Assembly (NCBI RefSeq): GCF_021083305.1
Contig: NZ_JAJFAY010000005.1
Coordinates: 124,001-188,000 of the forward strand
Direction: 5' to 3'
Length of the DNA: 64,000 nucleotides
DNA from: Haladaptatus sp. DYF46
Lineage (GTDB): Archaea > Halobacteriota > Halobacteria > Halobacteriales > Haladaptataceae
In this document: piece after piece, positions 1 through 7,091 of the stretch
Numbering within the stretch: the stretch's first letter is position 1
Layout of the letters: every line of letters starts with the position of its first letter
Translations under genes and position numbers: made by a program
Notes under the pieces: generated by a model
What the model saw: only the letters and a program-made list of their open reading frames with translations
Database searches by the model: none
What the model was told of the DNA's origin: nothing

Positions 1-2
1 AC

Positions 3-98
3 GATACCAAAGAGGGTTCGGTTGAAGCTGACACCGATGGCTAATCCAAGAGAGAACCATGGGAAAATCTCAACCGGGAGTGTACTGTTGGATCGAAC
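3..98 (-). pseudogene. membrane-protein-like fragment at window edge
   Basis: On the minus strand an open frame running off the left edge reads as a hydrophobic stretch (VEIFPWFSLGLAIGVSF) that looks like a transmembrane segment. No ATG, GTG or TTG precedes it in frame before it meets the 3' end of the polymerase remnant, so it is probably a truncated gene or chance. The rest lies outside the window. Weak call. Confidence 0.22.
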
Positions 99-99
99 G

Positions 100-612
100 T
101 TATCCGAATGACTGTAAACTGGACTCGGAATATTGCTCCAGTTCCTGCTCAGTATCCAATTCGCGCCACCCAAACGGTGACAACACACTCGCTGCCCCAC
201 GAACTAACAACTCTCGATAAAACCCAATATCATACGCACCCAGATTCTCACTCGCCAACATCACTCGCTCTCGCGACTACTTCGAATCATCCATCACCAC
301 ATACAAAACGCTCTGTCCAGGGGCATGCACCAACCCCAACTCAGCCGCTCGCTCTAATGCTGCTACACTCCGCGTGGACTGCGTGTAGTCCTCCTTCTTT
401 TTCGAAACCCAATTCGTGATCACCAACTCATTCGGATCAACTGCCCCTCGCTCAAGTCGATCAACCTACGACCGCAGTTCCTCACAAACTGCCTCTGGAT
501 CACGATACGCATCCACCGTTCGAATCAACGCTTTCTGTGTATCATCGATATCAAACCATTTTGTCGATCCCTTCTGATTATCGGCTCGGTATCGAAACGA
601 CAAGAGCCGTCT
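100..612 (-). pseudogene. C-terminal remnant of family-B DNA polymerase
   Basis: Reading the minus strand gives a continuous haloarchaeal PolB-type C-terminus. It runs from TKWFDIDDTQKALIRTVDAY through GAVDPNELVITNWVSKKKED and AALERAAELGLVHAPGQS to a TAA at 100-102. Two in-frame TAG codons break it, one after EELRS (near 465) and one after MDDSK (near 285). The N-terminal polymerase and exonuclease domains are absent. The fragment ends where the IS200/IS605-type left end begins, so insertion of that element probably marks the breakpoint. A second, different remnant of the same gene family lies at 3512-4099. The family assignment is from memory of haloarchaeal accessory PolB proteins. The broken state is seen directly. 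Confidence 0.72.
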
Positions 613-631
613 ATAAAATACAGCGAGAGTA

Positions 632-653
632 CCACGGGTCACCTGACCCGTGG
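632..653. repeat. left-end hairpin of the IS605-type element
   Basis: Perfect inverted repeat CCACGGGTC-ACCT-GACCCGTGG. Subterminal hairpins of this kind are recognised by the Y1 transposase TnpA in the IS200/IS605 family. A TATA-like stretch (CTATAAAAT) lies just outside it at 611-619. Confidence 0.7.
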
Positions 654-667
654 GTGAATCGCGTCCA

Positions 668-874
668 ATGACCAACCAACCGCACAATCGCAACAACTAT
701 GTTACCACGGATGATACCATGAATTGCAACACAATGGACGAACGTCACCTCAGAGTCGCCCTTTCAGACGACGACATCCAACGCGCCAAAGAGTACGCCG
801 ACGCTCGTGGGCTTCGAATGCCACGCGCCTACGCCGACCTCATTCGCGCCGGTCTCAACGCCGAGGACGATTAA
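668..874 (+). CDS. small TnpB-associated protein, RHH-like
   Basis: Encodes about 68 residues, or 52 if translation starts at the ATG at 719. The C-terminal part (VALSDDDIQRAKEYADARG, then RAYADLIRAGLNAEDD) has the spacing of a short beta strand followed by two helices, as in ribbon-helix-helix proteins. Haloarchaeal tnpB genes are often preceded by such a short gene. Here the stop codon lies 3 nt before the tnpB start, so the two are likely cotranscribed. An earlier GTG at 650 lies inside the left-end hairpin and is unlikely. A DNA-binding or autoregulatory role within the element is an inference. Confidence 0.6.
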   Translation: MTNQPHNRNNYVTTDDTMNCNTMDERHLRVALSDDDIQRAKEYADARGLRMPRAYADLIRAGLNAEDD

Positions 875-877
875 CAC

Positions 878-2131
878 ATGGACATCACGCTTTGCTGTCG
901 TGCCTATCCCAACGAGGAAGTGGCCAGCGAAGCGTGGCGACATATCAACATTCACCGCCAAATCAGAAACCACGCCGTCAGAGACTACTATTCTCACGCA
1001 CCTACCAACAAACCGAGTGCGTACGATCAAGTCAACAAGCTTCCGGCGTGGAAGAAACGGTGGTCGGAATGGAAAGAGGTGTCAGCACATGCCGCCCAAC
1101 AAACGGTCTCGCAAATCCACAAAGACCTGAAAACCTTGCGGAAAAAGCGAAAGAAAGGCTACAAAGTTGGGCGTTTGCGGTGGCAAGGTGCGGGAGAAGT
1201 ACGGTCAGTCGCGTATCAATCAGAAGGCTTCAACGTGGATAACAACACGGGCCAAAATGGGTACGTGACACTTCATCTCTCCAAAATCGGCGACCTACGG
1301 GTGAGGGAATCGCACCCGATCCCGAAAACAGACGACATCAAGCGCGTCATCCTCAAGAAAGAGACAACCGGCGAATGGTTCGCCTGTTTCGTCACCGATA
1401 TTCCGAAAGTGGAGAAACCCGCTATCGAGAGCATCAACCGCACGAACAGCGTCGGGGTCGATCTTGGGATTCTGTCGTACATCCACACTACGGACAACCT
1501 CTCGGTCGAATCGCTCGACGTAACCGATGAGTACGACCGATATGCAAGAGAACAACGGTCGTTAGACCGGAAAGAACACGGGTCGGCCAATTGGGAGAAA
1601 CAACGGCGGGAAACGGCGAAAGCCAAGCGAGCAATCAAACGGAAGGTGCTCGACTTTCAGCACAAACTTTCGACGTGGTTAGTGAAGGAATACGACGCGG
1701 TGTTCGTCGAAGACTTGGACGTGAAGTCGATGCTCGAAACCAGCCATTCCGCCAAGAACAAGCAGGACGCGGCATGGTCGCGGTTTCTCGACTTGCTCGA
1801 ATACAAGGGCGAACTCCATGGAACATACGTTCTCCGTGTCGATGCACGTGGGACGACGAAAGAGTGTTCTCGATGTAGTGTCGAGACCAGCAAGCCACTG
1901 TGGGTTCGGGAACACTCATGTCCGGCGTGCGGCCATACGGAAGACCGCGATTTGAACGCGGCGAAGAATATTCAAAACAGAGGTTTAGAAGAACTCTTTT
2001 CAGCGGATATAGGGCCGGGACGGTCCGAATCAACGCCTGTGCAGACTGCGCTCACTACGTTCACCCCCGTTCGGGTGAATGCAAAGCGCGTCGTGGAAGC
2101 AGGAAGCCCCGCGTCACCGTACGCGGGGTAG
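878..2131 (+). CDS. tnpB: RNA-guided endonuclease TnpB
   Basis: 417 residues, full length for haloarchaeal TnpB. The RuvC-like catalytic acidic residues are visible: Asp195 in SVGVDLGIL, Glu278 in AVFVEDLD, and Asp356/358 in HTEDRDLNAAKN. The zinc ribbon uses Cys330, Cys333, Cys348 and Cys351. TnpB proteins are ancestors of Cas12 that use an omega RNA from the element's right end to cut the empty donor site, which maintains the element. Nothing is missing, so activity is plausible. The gene follows its small partner at 3 nt spacing, and its 3' end contains the right-end hairpin. It ends 1 nt before the stop codon of the convergent metY gene. Confidence 0.92.
   Translation: MDITLCCRAYPNEEVASEAWRHINIHRQIRNHAVRDYYSHAPTNKPSAYDQVNKLPAWKKRWSEWKEVSAHAAQQTVSQIHKDLKTLRKKRKKGYKVGRLRWQGAGEVRSVAYQSEGFNVDNNTGQNGYVTLHLSKIGDLRVRESHPIPKTDDIKRVILKKETTGEWFACFVTDIPKVEKPAIESINRTNSVGVDLGILSYIHTTDNLSVESLDVTDEYDRYAREQRSLDRKEHGSANWEKQRRETAKAKRAIKRKVLDFQHKLSTWLVKEYDAVFVEDLDVKSMLETSHSAKNKQDAAWSRFLDLLEYKGELHGTYVLRVDARGTTKECSRCSVETSKPLWVREHSCPACGHTEDRDLNAAKNIQNRGLEELFSADIGPGRSESTPVQTALTTFTPVRVNAKRVVEAGSPASPYAG
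2107..2128. repeat. right-end hairpin / omega-RNA 3' scaffold
   Basis: Stem CCCCGCGT-caccgt-ACGCGGGG sits inside the last codons of tnpB, followed by GTTCAC. In TnpB systems the RNA from this end carries the scaffold, and the sequence just outside the element serves as guide. Here that sequence would be the antisense of the metY 3' end, starting at about 2137. Confidence 0.6.
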
Positions 2132-2132
2132 T

Positions 2133-3428
2133 TCACGTGGCGGCGTCAATAGCGTTCTCAAGATCAGCAATGATCTGTCCGGGATCTTCAATACCTACAG
2201 AAAGGCGAACGAGATCATCAGTGACCCCGGAAGCAGCCTGTTCAGCGTCTGTAAGCTGTTGATGGGTCGTACTAGCTGGATGAATGATGAGTGTCTTTGC
2301 ATCACCAACATTAGCAAGCAAACTCGCCAACTCTGTCGATTCAACGGTTTTTCGCGCAGCGTCGTATCCATCCGCAAGACCGAAAGTGATCATACCACCG
2401 TAGCCGCCTTCGAGATATTCGGTAGCCGTATCGTGAGTTTTGTGGGAAGAGAGACCCGGGTAGTTCACCCACGCAACATCCTCATGATCTCGGAGATATT
2501 CGGCTACTGCCATTGCATTCTCGCAGTGACGGTCCATCCGAAGGGAAAGCGTTTCGAGTCCCTGTAGAGTTTGCCAAGCGTCGAAAGGCGCTTGCTGGTT
2601 TCCAAGATCGCGGAGTCCGCGGGCAATCGCAGCGTATGTGAACGCCTCATCCCCAAATGTTTCCGCGAAGTTGACACCATGATATGCAGGGTTATCTTGA
2701 GCAATCTCACTATATTTCTCTGGATAATTGCCCCAAGGGAATGAGCCACCATCAACAATCACGCCACCAATGGTAGTACCGGAGCCGTGAAGCCATTTTG
2801 TGGTCGAGTTCCAGACGAGATCCGCGCCATGTTCGAGTGGACGACAGAGGTAGGGTGTCGCGAAGGTATTATCGACGAGTAAGGGAACGCCGTGGTCGTG
2901 AGCGATATCGGCGATCTGCTGGATATCAGGTGTGTCGAGGGCTGGGTTCCCGATCGTCTCAAGATGGACATAGGCAGTATCGTCGTCGATGGCCTCATCG
3001 TATGCCTGATAGTCGAGTGTGTCCACGAATTTGGCTGTGACACCTCGGCGTTCGATTGAATGGGTGAAGTACGTGTATGTACCTCCGTATAATGAGGAGG
3101 CTGTGACGATATTGTCGCCAGCCTCTGCCAGTAGGAACGTTGCGAGGTTCAGCGCAGCCATCCCAGATGCAGTGACGACACTCCCGACACCGCCTTCAAG
3201 AGCGGCAAGTCGATCTTGTAGCGTCTCAAGAGTCGGATTCATCAATCGAGAATAAATATAGCCGGGCTTTTCGAGCGCAAACTGGGTTGCTGCATCTTCG
3301 GCGTCTTCGAAAACGTAGGAAGTGGTTTGGTAGAGTGGTGGCGCTCGTGCCCCAGTCACAGGATCAGGGTCTTGACCGGCGTGCAGTGAGTCAGTAGCGA
3401 ATGAACTACCAGTAGGATCGTCGCTCAT
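2133..3428 (-). CDS. metY: O-acetylhomoserine aminocarboxypropyltransferase (MetY-type)
   Basis: 431 residues, the usual size for the Cys/Met metabolism PLP-enzyme family. It makes homocysteine from O-acetylhomoserine and sulfide in the cytoplasm, the direct-sulfhydrylation route to methionine. Visible landmarks are YIYSRLMNPT (substrate and PLP-phosphate region), VVTASGMAALNLA (PLP-phosphate loop), LLVDNTFATPYL with the PLP-ring Asp, and the Schiff-base lysine Lys211 in NSTTKWLHGSG. The C-terminus is complete (GIEDPGQIIADLENAI). The expected partner, homoserine O-acetyltransferase, is not in the window. The stop codon TGA overlaps the right-end hexamer of the IS605-type element, so the last codon or stop may have been supplied by the insertion. 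Confidence 0.93.
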   Translation of the reverse strand: MSDDPTGSSFATDSLHAGQDPDPVTGARAPPLYQTTSYVFEDAEDAATQFALEKPGYIYSRLMNPTLETLQDRLAALEGGVGSVVTASGMAALNLATFLLAEAGDNIVTASSLYGGTYTYFTHSIERRGVTAKFVDTLDYQAYDEAIDDDTAYVHLETIGNPALDTPDIQQIADIAHDHGVPLLVDNTFATPYLCRPLEHGADLVWNSTTKWLHGSGTTIGGVIVDGGSFPWGNYPEKYSEIAQDNPAYHGVNFAETFGDEAFTYAAIARGLRDLGNQQAPFDAWQTLQGLETLSLRMDRHCENAMAVAEYLRDHEDVAWVNYPGLSSHKTHDTATEYLEGGYGGMITFGLADGYDAARKTVESTELASLLANVGDAKTLIIHPASTTHQQLTDAEQAASGVTDDLVRLSVGIEDPGQIIADLENAIDAAT

Positions 3429-3511
3429 GCATTCCTAAATGAAATCTGGGATATTATGTGAACGTATTAAGGGAAAGCTTGCCGAGATCGTTGACAACAT
3501 TGTGAGCTGCC

Positions 3512-4099
3512 AACCGTAGTCACCAACTCATTCGGATCGACCGCTCCACGCGCAAGCCGATCGATCCACGACCGCAATTCCCCTACAAACCGCCCCCGAG
3601 TCACGATACCTATCGACTGCTCGAATCAACTCCTTATGCGCATCGTCAATCGTGAGTTCGGTAACCCTCTCACTTGTAAGCTCTGTCTCCAATGGCTATC
3701 TGCATCTGCGAGAGTTCGTGGGTCGGTAGTGGGTCAACCCCTTCTTCGAGACAGTATCGAAACTCCCGCGAGAAGCCGACATTATAACAGCGATACACAC
3801 CAGGCGAACCCCATTTACTCACCGTTCACGCTACTGAATTCACCGCCTTGAGGTCGACCACGTCCACCTGAAGTACTTTTCAGGATTGTGGCGAAAGCTC
3901 ACTCGTTCATTGACGACAGCAACCCGAACGACGGGAGGATGGTCTCGGAGTGCAGCACGTGCCATCGAAAATTCGCCGTCACCATGGGCAGAGATATAGA
4001 TCGTGGGTGTGTACAACTCATCGACTTCACACCTCGCCCCCGACTCGTTACCGACCATTTGAGCACGTCGCCGTCGACGTAGTCGATTTTGTACATCAT
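3512..4099 (-). pseudogene. internally deleted, frameshifted family-B DNA polymerase
   Basis: The N-terminus is recognisable on the minus strand: MMYKIDYVDGDVLKWSV, then after a frameshift ELYTPTIYISAHGDGEFSMA and VVNERVSFRHNPEKYFR. This matches the start of haloarchaeal accessory PolB proteins. Further on, at about 3650-3800, degraded pieces such as SREFRYCLEEGVDPLPTHEL appear. Then the sequence jumps to C-terminal motifs (ERVTELTIDDAHKELIRAVDRYRDS, shown here only as the match at about 3590-3660). It ends near PNELV at about 3512. Most of the exonuclease and polymerase domains are gone. Overlap with the remnant at 100-612 shows that two copies once existed. The small upstream genes at 4104-4890 are its normal neighbours. 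Confidence 0.68.
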
Positions 4100-4103
4100 G
4101 TCC

Positions 4104-4376
4104 TCATCCTCGATCGTTCAACTCGTCCTCAACGTGATCGAGTCGGTCTTCTAAATCCTCAATCTGCTTTTGCTGCTCGATGAGCATCGAAATCAACGCT
4201 GGAATCTCGACGAACTGGTGGTTCTGAACCCCACTCGCATCCGCATGAGCGCGGGCATATTCGAAGAGTCGATCGAAGACGGGCTCGTCAGCGTGACGGA
4301 GTGCCCGTCGATACTTGCTCCATCGAGATTCCATCGCCTGCAGCAAATCACGATACGTTGTGTTAGTACGCCCCAT
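4104..4376 (-). CDS. conserved haloarchaeal small protein upstream of polB
   Basis: 90 residues from MGRTNTTYRDLLQAMESRW to a coiled-coil-like acidic C-terminus (MLIEQQKQIEDLEDRLDHVE). The MGRTNxTYRD start and the YRRALRxxDEPVFDRLFEYA segment match a family I remember being encoded directly before accessory PolB genes in haloarchaea. Its function is unknown. It lies 4 nt before the polymerase remnant, so it was probably cotranscribed with it. The upstream gene overlaps its start by 14 nt. An alternative ATG two codons earlier is less likely. The reading frame is intact although its presumed partner is broken. Confidence 0.62.
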   Translation of the reverse strand: MGRTNTTYRDLLQAMESRWSKYRRALRHADEPVFDRLFEYARAHADASGVQNHQFVEIPALISMLIEQQKQIEDLEDRLDHVEDELNDRG

Positions 4377-4617
4377 TCGCACTCACCTCCGGTGAAACAT
4401 CAGCGTCAACCATCGCCGGATGCCGATTGGCGAGAATACGGTTCCAATACGCGAGCGTCGTTTGGACCAGCCCATTCTCCAACGGGTAGACTAACGTCTC
4501 GCACTCCTCGCCTGCAAACCGTGGGCCGAACTCGGTCTGTTCACACTGAATCGTTTGATCAGCAATGTCGTGAACCGGTGCTGTCAGCGTATCGTCCGTC
4601 TGTAACGTCAGAAGCAC
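4363..4617 (-). CDS. uncharacterised protein, possibly 5'-truncated
   Basis: About 84 residues. The frame contains VLLTLQTDDTLTAPVHDIAD, GPRFAGEECETLVYPLENG and VQTTLAYWNRILANR. No ATG is available. The first usable start is a GTG at 4617, and the open frame extends a few codons further (RFEIP) to a TGA near 4645. It overlaps the next gene by 14 nt, as in an operon. I do not recognise the family. By position it belongs to the polB-associated cluster. The missing ATG may mean the 5' end has been lost. Confidence 0.45.
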   Translation of the reverse strand: MLLTLQTDDTLTAPVHDIADQTIQCEQTEFGPRFAGEECETLVYPLENGLVQTTLAYWNRILANRHPAMVDADVSPEVSANGAY

Positions 4618-4653
4618 CGGAATCTCGAACCGCTCGGACCGAGACTGACGTCA

Positions 4654-4890
4654 CTATTCAGAGCTGTAGTCGGTGAGTCGAATCTTTCCCTCCACTTCGT
4701 AAATATGGCCCTTATCGTGCAGCCGTTCGATGATATCCTCGGCAGATGGTCGTCCGAGATCCTCTTCATCGTCCAAAATCGAATAGGCGTGCTCGTAGGT
4801 GAGCTCGCGCTCTTCAGGGAGACGTCTCGCGAGCGCATCAAGCGCGTCTTGCGCAAGTGGGGAGAGCGGAGATTTCCCATTTGGAACCAT
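4654..4890 (-). CDS. small winged-helix-like haloarchaeal protein
   Basis: 78 residues starting MVPNGKSPLSPLAQDALDAL. The body has helix-rich segments, then DIIERLHDKGHIYEVEGKIR, which resembles the recognition helix and wing of a small winged-helix domain. The role is unknown. It is the first gene of the minus-strand group that ends in the polymerase remnant, which suggests a part in that locus. The ATG at 4890 is preferred over a codon six residues earlier because the conserved part begins there. The frame is intact. Confidence 0.5.
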   Translation of the reverse strand: MVPNGKSPLSPLAQDALDALARRLPEERELTYEHAYSILDDEEDLGRPSAEDIIERLHDKGHIYEVEGKIRLTDYSSE

Positions 4891-4979
4891 TCGTACTCTC
4901 CAATTCACCTACCACACAGGTAAACCCTCGGTCAAAGTCTATTCGTGCCACTAGTTAATGCGATGTAGTAAGAGGAATA

Positions 4980-5035
4980 AGCAGCCGATATGGGTGTATG
5001 GGTTGGGATGAGTACGACAACCCACATCGGCTGCT
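4980..5035. repeat. long imperfect inverted repeat (16-bp stem)
   Basis: Arms AGCAGCCGATATGGGT (4980-4995) and ACCCACATCGGCTGCT (5020-5035) pair over 15 of 16 positions around a 24-nt loop. It lies in a gap without a recognisable gene between the polB-associated cluster and an AbrB-like remnant. It could be a transposon end, a terminator-like structure or a small RNA hairpin. No T-run follows. Confidence 0.5.
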
Positions 5036-5190
5036 GGATTGCTAACTGCACTCGACGCTTGGTATCCGACGGATAAAGTCTTCAGCCATCCACAGTGGAA
5101 GTGAAACTGAACGTACCTCCTCCAAATTCGATTCTACCATTCTCAGCATCACTACTGCGCCGAGAACGGGACGACAAGGCAAACACTCAT

Positions 5191-5211
5191 GGTTAGCATA
5201 GAATACTAACC
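5191..5211. promoter_or_regulatory. candidate operator palindrome before AbrB-like gene
   Basis: GGTTAGCAT-AGA-ATACTAACC has 9-bp arms with one mismatch and sits 4 nt before the ATG at 5216. A dyad covering the start region is typical of autoregulated antitoxin or AbrB-like genes. The inference is limited by the gene being broken. Confidence 0.4.
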
Positions 5212-5215
5212 ACTA

Positions 5216-5524
5216 ATGCCCAACACAATCAAACGGTCCGGCGATGGCCTCGCTCTCCAGGTTACAAAGCCCGCCCGAGCCGCTGGATTCGTCGAAGAGA
5301 CCGACGACGACCTCGGCCGCATCAATGACGTGAATTTCATTGAACTCGTAACGTCAGCCGCGCTCGACACTGTCTCGATCCACCGCGTTACAAATGCTTC
5401 ACTCCAAATCGCAGGGAATGGCTATTAGGTCCAACTCCCCGGTGCTGCAGATGCAGGATTCAACGTCGGTGATCAAGCGCCCTGTACACCAGCGCCGAAT
5501 CTGCTCGTGAATTGGGTCGCTAAT
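5216..5524 (+). pseudogene. AbrB/SpoVT-like small regulator, broken by stop codon
   Basis: The first part (MPNTIKRSGDGLALQVTKPA) looks like a swapped-hairpin AbrB domain start. After a TAG at 5426-5428 the same frame continues with VQLPGAADAGFNVGDQAPC and PAPNLLV, the second half of such a domain (GF.VGD.). The break and the domain resemblance are seen directly. The family name is an inference from short motifs. No toxin gene follows. Beyond about 5525 the frame becomes featureless. Confidence 0.4.
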
Positions 5525-5552
5525 TTAGAGCAGATAGCACTGACGAGTGCTT

Positions 5553-5568
5553 TTAATCTTAAGATTAA
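5553..5568. promoter_or_regulatory. palindrome TTAATCTTAAGATTAA, copy 1
   Basis: Perfect 16-bp palindrome downstream of the AAA+-like cassette. The same word occurs at 5697-5712 (15 of 16) and 7007-7022 (16 of 16), so all three copies border the same two genes. Inferred binding site of a protein encoded by the cassette. Confidence 0.6.
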
Positions 5569-5696
5569 TGTTAATAGCGTGGCCACTCCCCGATTTCTTG
5601 CTCCGATATCGCTAGTTCGTAACTCTACCGGATATTTGCATTGCTACAGATTTCCAACGCTGAGTCATTGACAAGACTATTGTATCAAACTTAAAC

Positions 5697-5712
5697 TTAA
5701 TCTTAAGATTAG
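5697..5712. promoter_or_regulatory. palindrome TTAATCTTAAGATTAG, copy 2
   Basis: Overlaps the stop codon of the small gene at 5709-6017 and is preceded by a further half-site (CTTAAA). It differs from copies 1 and 3 only in the last base. Confidence 0.6.
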
Positions 5713-6017
5713 TATTGCCTATCGATTTCCCATTTCCGCATCGCGCGTTCGAACGTTTCCGGATGGCGACGAGCTAGCTTCTTTAGGTGCTCGCGAAATG
5801 ACTCGGCCACGTTGAATTCGAGGTTGTCGTCGCTCTGCAGTTCTTTGTAAAACCGGTGCATCGGCTCGTCGACTGAGAAGCCAACAGTTTGTTCTTTTGG
5901 TCCCTCCCCGAGTTTGTTCAAATACTCGTCCGCGTCGAATTCGTTTCTCGACGTCTCTTCGTTTGTCTCCCCACCCGATTCTGCTGCATCCATCGCATCG
6001 TTCAGTGGATTACTCAT
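5709..6017 (-). CDS. small acidic protein paired with AAA+-like gene
   Basis: 102 residues from MSNPLNDAMDAAESGG. The first 35 residues are acidic and probably disordered. The C-terminal half (FSVDEPMHRFYKELQSDDNLEF and SFREHLKKLARRHPETFERA) is helical and more basic. I do not recognise a named family. The gene follows the AAA+-like gene by 26 nt and is flanked by identical palindromes, so a DNA-binding role (centromere-binding or repressor-like) is a reasonable inference but is not shown. Clustered half-sites (CTTAA / TTAAG) fill the short gap between the two genes. The start at 6017 is chosen over one seven codons earlier because the longer version overlaps those half-sites. Confidence 0.55.
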   Translation of the reverse strand: MSNPLNDAMDAAESGGETNEETSRNEFDADEYLNKLGEGPKEQTVGFSVDEPMHRFYKELQSDDNLEFNVAESFREHLKKLARRHPETFERAMRKWEIDRQY

Positions 6018-6024
6018 TGTTGAT

Positions 6025-6048
6025 CTTAACCTTATCATTAAGCTTAAG
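6025..6048. promoter_or_regulatory. CTTAA/TTAAG half-site cluster between the cassette genes
   Basis: CTTAA (6025-6029), TTAAG (6038-6042) and CTTAAG (6043-6048) repeat the core of the 16-bp palindromes. It may be a weaker site of the same protein. Confidence 0.35.
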
Positions 6049-6976
6049 TGTACTGATCGAGTGTCGAGTCGTCAATCTCTACGGTTTCGATGTCATCGAA
6101 CTGCCGTGCGCCAGCACGGAATGCGTGGTAACACTGTTGCCGAATCGATCGGGGAGTCCCGTCACTTCGATCGACAACCTCGTCGATTGCGCTTGCACTG
6201 TAGGGATCAGATGAGTAGCCATCACTGTACTCTTCTTCGCGTGCGAACGCGAGCCACCGTCCGATCAGTTCATCAGTCTCGGCAAAACCAAACCGTTCCA
6301 GTGATCGATCCTTCGCGACGAGACGAGAGGTAAGTGTCTCGCGAAGTTCGTCGATTCGCTCACTTGCTATCGGTGTACCGAACAGGAACAACAGGAATAC
6401 TGGTTCTTCATCACCGAGGTCACCGACACTCTGCAACGCGGCGAGTAGCTGTTCGTATGTACGCGTGTTGCGTGCTGCATCCTCGAGTTGATCCACTTGG
6501 ATGATGCAGGCGATATCCTGTTCTTCGAGCTGAGCGGCTACGTCTTCGACGATCTGTCGGACCTCATCGGTCGGATGTGGATAGGCATCCGGTATCTCCA
6601 GGTCTTCATACTGGGATAGTTCGTCTAGTAGTCGCGTGTAGAATCGTCGTGTTGTGATTGACTCGACTTCACGAATCCGTGCAATGTGGAACTCTTCGCT
6701 TCGGGGGCCGTTTGCGAGTGCGTCATAGACGAGATCGCGAAAGTGAGTCTCCCCTGCCCCGCGCCGGTCGATGATCGAGACGTGGCCCGCTCGGTTCAGA
6801 ATGTGTGAAGCGACTTCGTTGAGTAAGTCATCGTTCACACGGACGGCAACCTCTGGATTCGGTAGCGTTTCCGCGGTGAACGGAATCCGGTCTGGTTTGA
6901 TTCCTAGTTGTTTCGCATAGCGTTTTTGCACGCTTTCAGTGTCGTCGAGTGCTTGTGTGAACTGGTCCGTTCCCAT
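6044..6976 (-). CDS. AAA+-like ATPase with degenerate Walker motifs
   Basis: 310 residues. The P-loop position reads DRRGAGETHFRDLV, which keeps GxGxT spacing but has Glu instead of the Walker A lysine. The Walker B position reads IACIIQVDQLEDA, with Gln in place of the catalytic acid. A sensor-2-like arginine motif (GTPRSIRQQCYHAF) is preserved near residues 275-290. This resembles Orc1/Cdc6 or STAND-like AAA+ proteins adapted to a structural role. It is transcribed with the small gene downstream, and an exact palindrome copy sits 31 bp upstream of the ATG. Replication initiation or partition of a plasmid is my inference. A defence or regulatory ATPase cannot be excluded. Confidence 0.55.
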   Translation of the reverse strand: MGTDQFTQALDDTESVQKRYAKQLGIKPDRIPFTAETLPNPEVAVRVNDDLLNEVASHILNRAGHVSIIDRRGAGETHFRDLVYDALANGPRSEEFHIARIREVESITTRRFYTRLLDELSQYEDLEIPDAYPHPTDEVRQIVEDVAAQLEEQDIACIIQVDQLEDAARNTRTYEQLLAALQSVGDLGDEEPVFLLFLFGTPIASERIDELRETLTSRLVAKDRSLERFGFAETDELIGRWLAFAREEEYSDGYSSDPYSASAIDEVVDRSDGTPRSIRQQCYHAFRAGARQFDDIETVEIDDSTLDQYT

Positions 6977-7006
6977 ACACCGACACTAGAGTGTATAACC
7001 TTAAAT

Positions 7007-7022
7007 TTAATCTTAAGATTAA
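7007..7022. promoter_or_regulatory. palindrome TTAATCTTAAGATTAA, copy 3, in AAA+ promoter
   Basis: Perfect copy about 31 bp upstream of the AAA+-like start codon. The adjoining AT-rich stretch (CCTTAAATTT read on the plus strand) could serve as TATA element. The position fits autorepression. Confidence 0.6.
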
Positions 7023-7091
7023 TCTGCTGTTCGAGTTGGGGAGTGACACTGAGCCGTTTCCCTCAACTACTAACCCAATGGGTGGGCGTCT

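Larger units (their letters stand above)
610..2136 (+). mobile_element. IS200/IS605-family element, TnpB-only type
   Basis: The element holds a small RHH-like gene and tnpB but no TnpA. The left subterminal region has a perfect 9-bp hairpin at 632-653 (CCACGGGTC, loop ACCT, GACCCGTGG). The right end has an 8-bp hairpin at 2107-2128 (CCCCGCGT / ACGCGGGG) inside the 3' end of tnpB, followed by GTTCAC, the usual haloarchaeal right-end sequence. Such elements depend on a TnpA in trans, and the tnpB 3' end together with the right end normally forms the guide (omega) RNA. Boundaries are estimated from these landmarks. No target duplication is expected for this family. Confidence 0.75.

Noticed and set aside
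3840..4099. Two overlapping minus-strand frames of 66-72 residues looked like separate small genes
   Set aside because: Together they spell the N-terminus of a PolB-type polymerase with a frameshift, so they are parts of one pseudogene.
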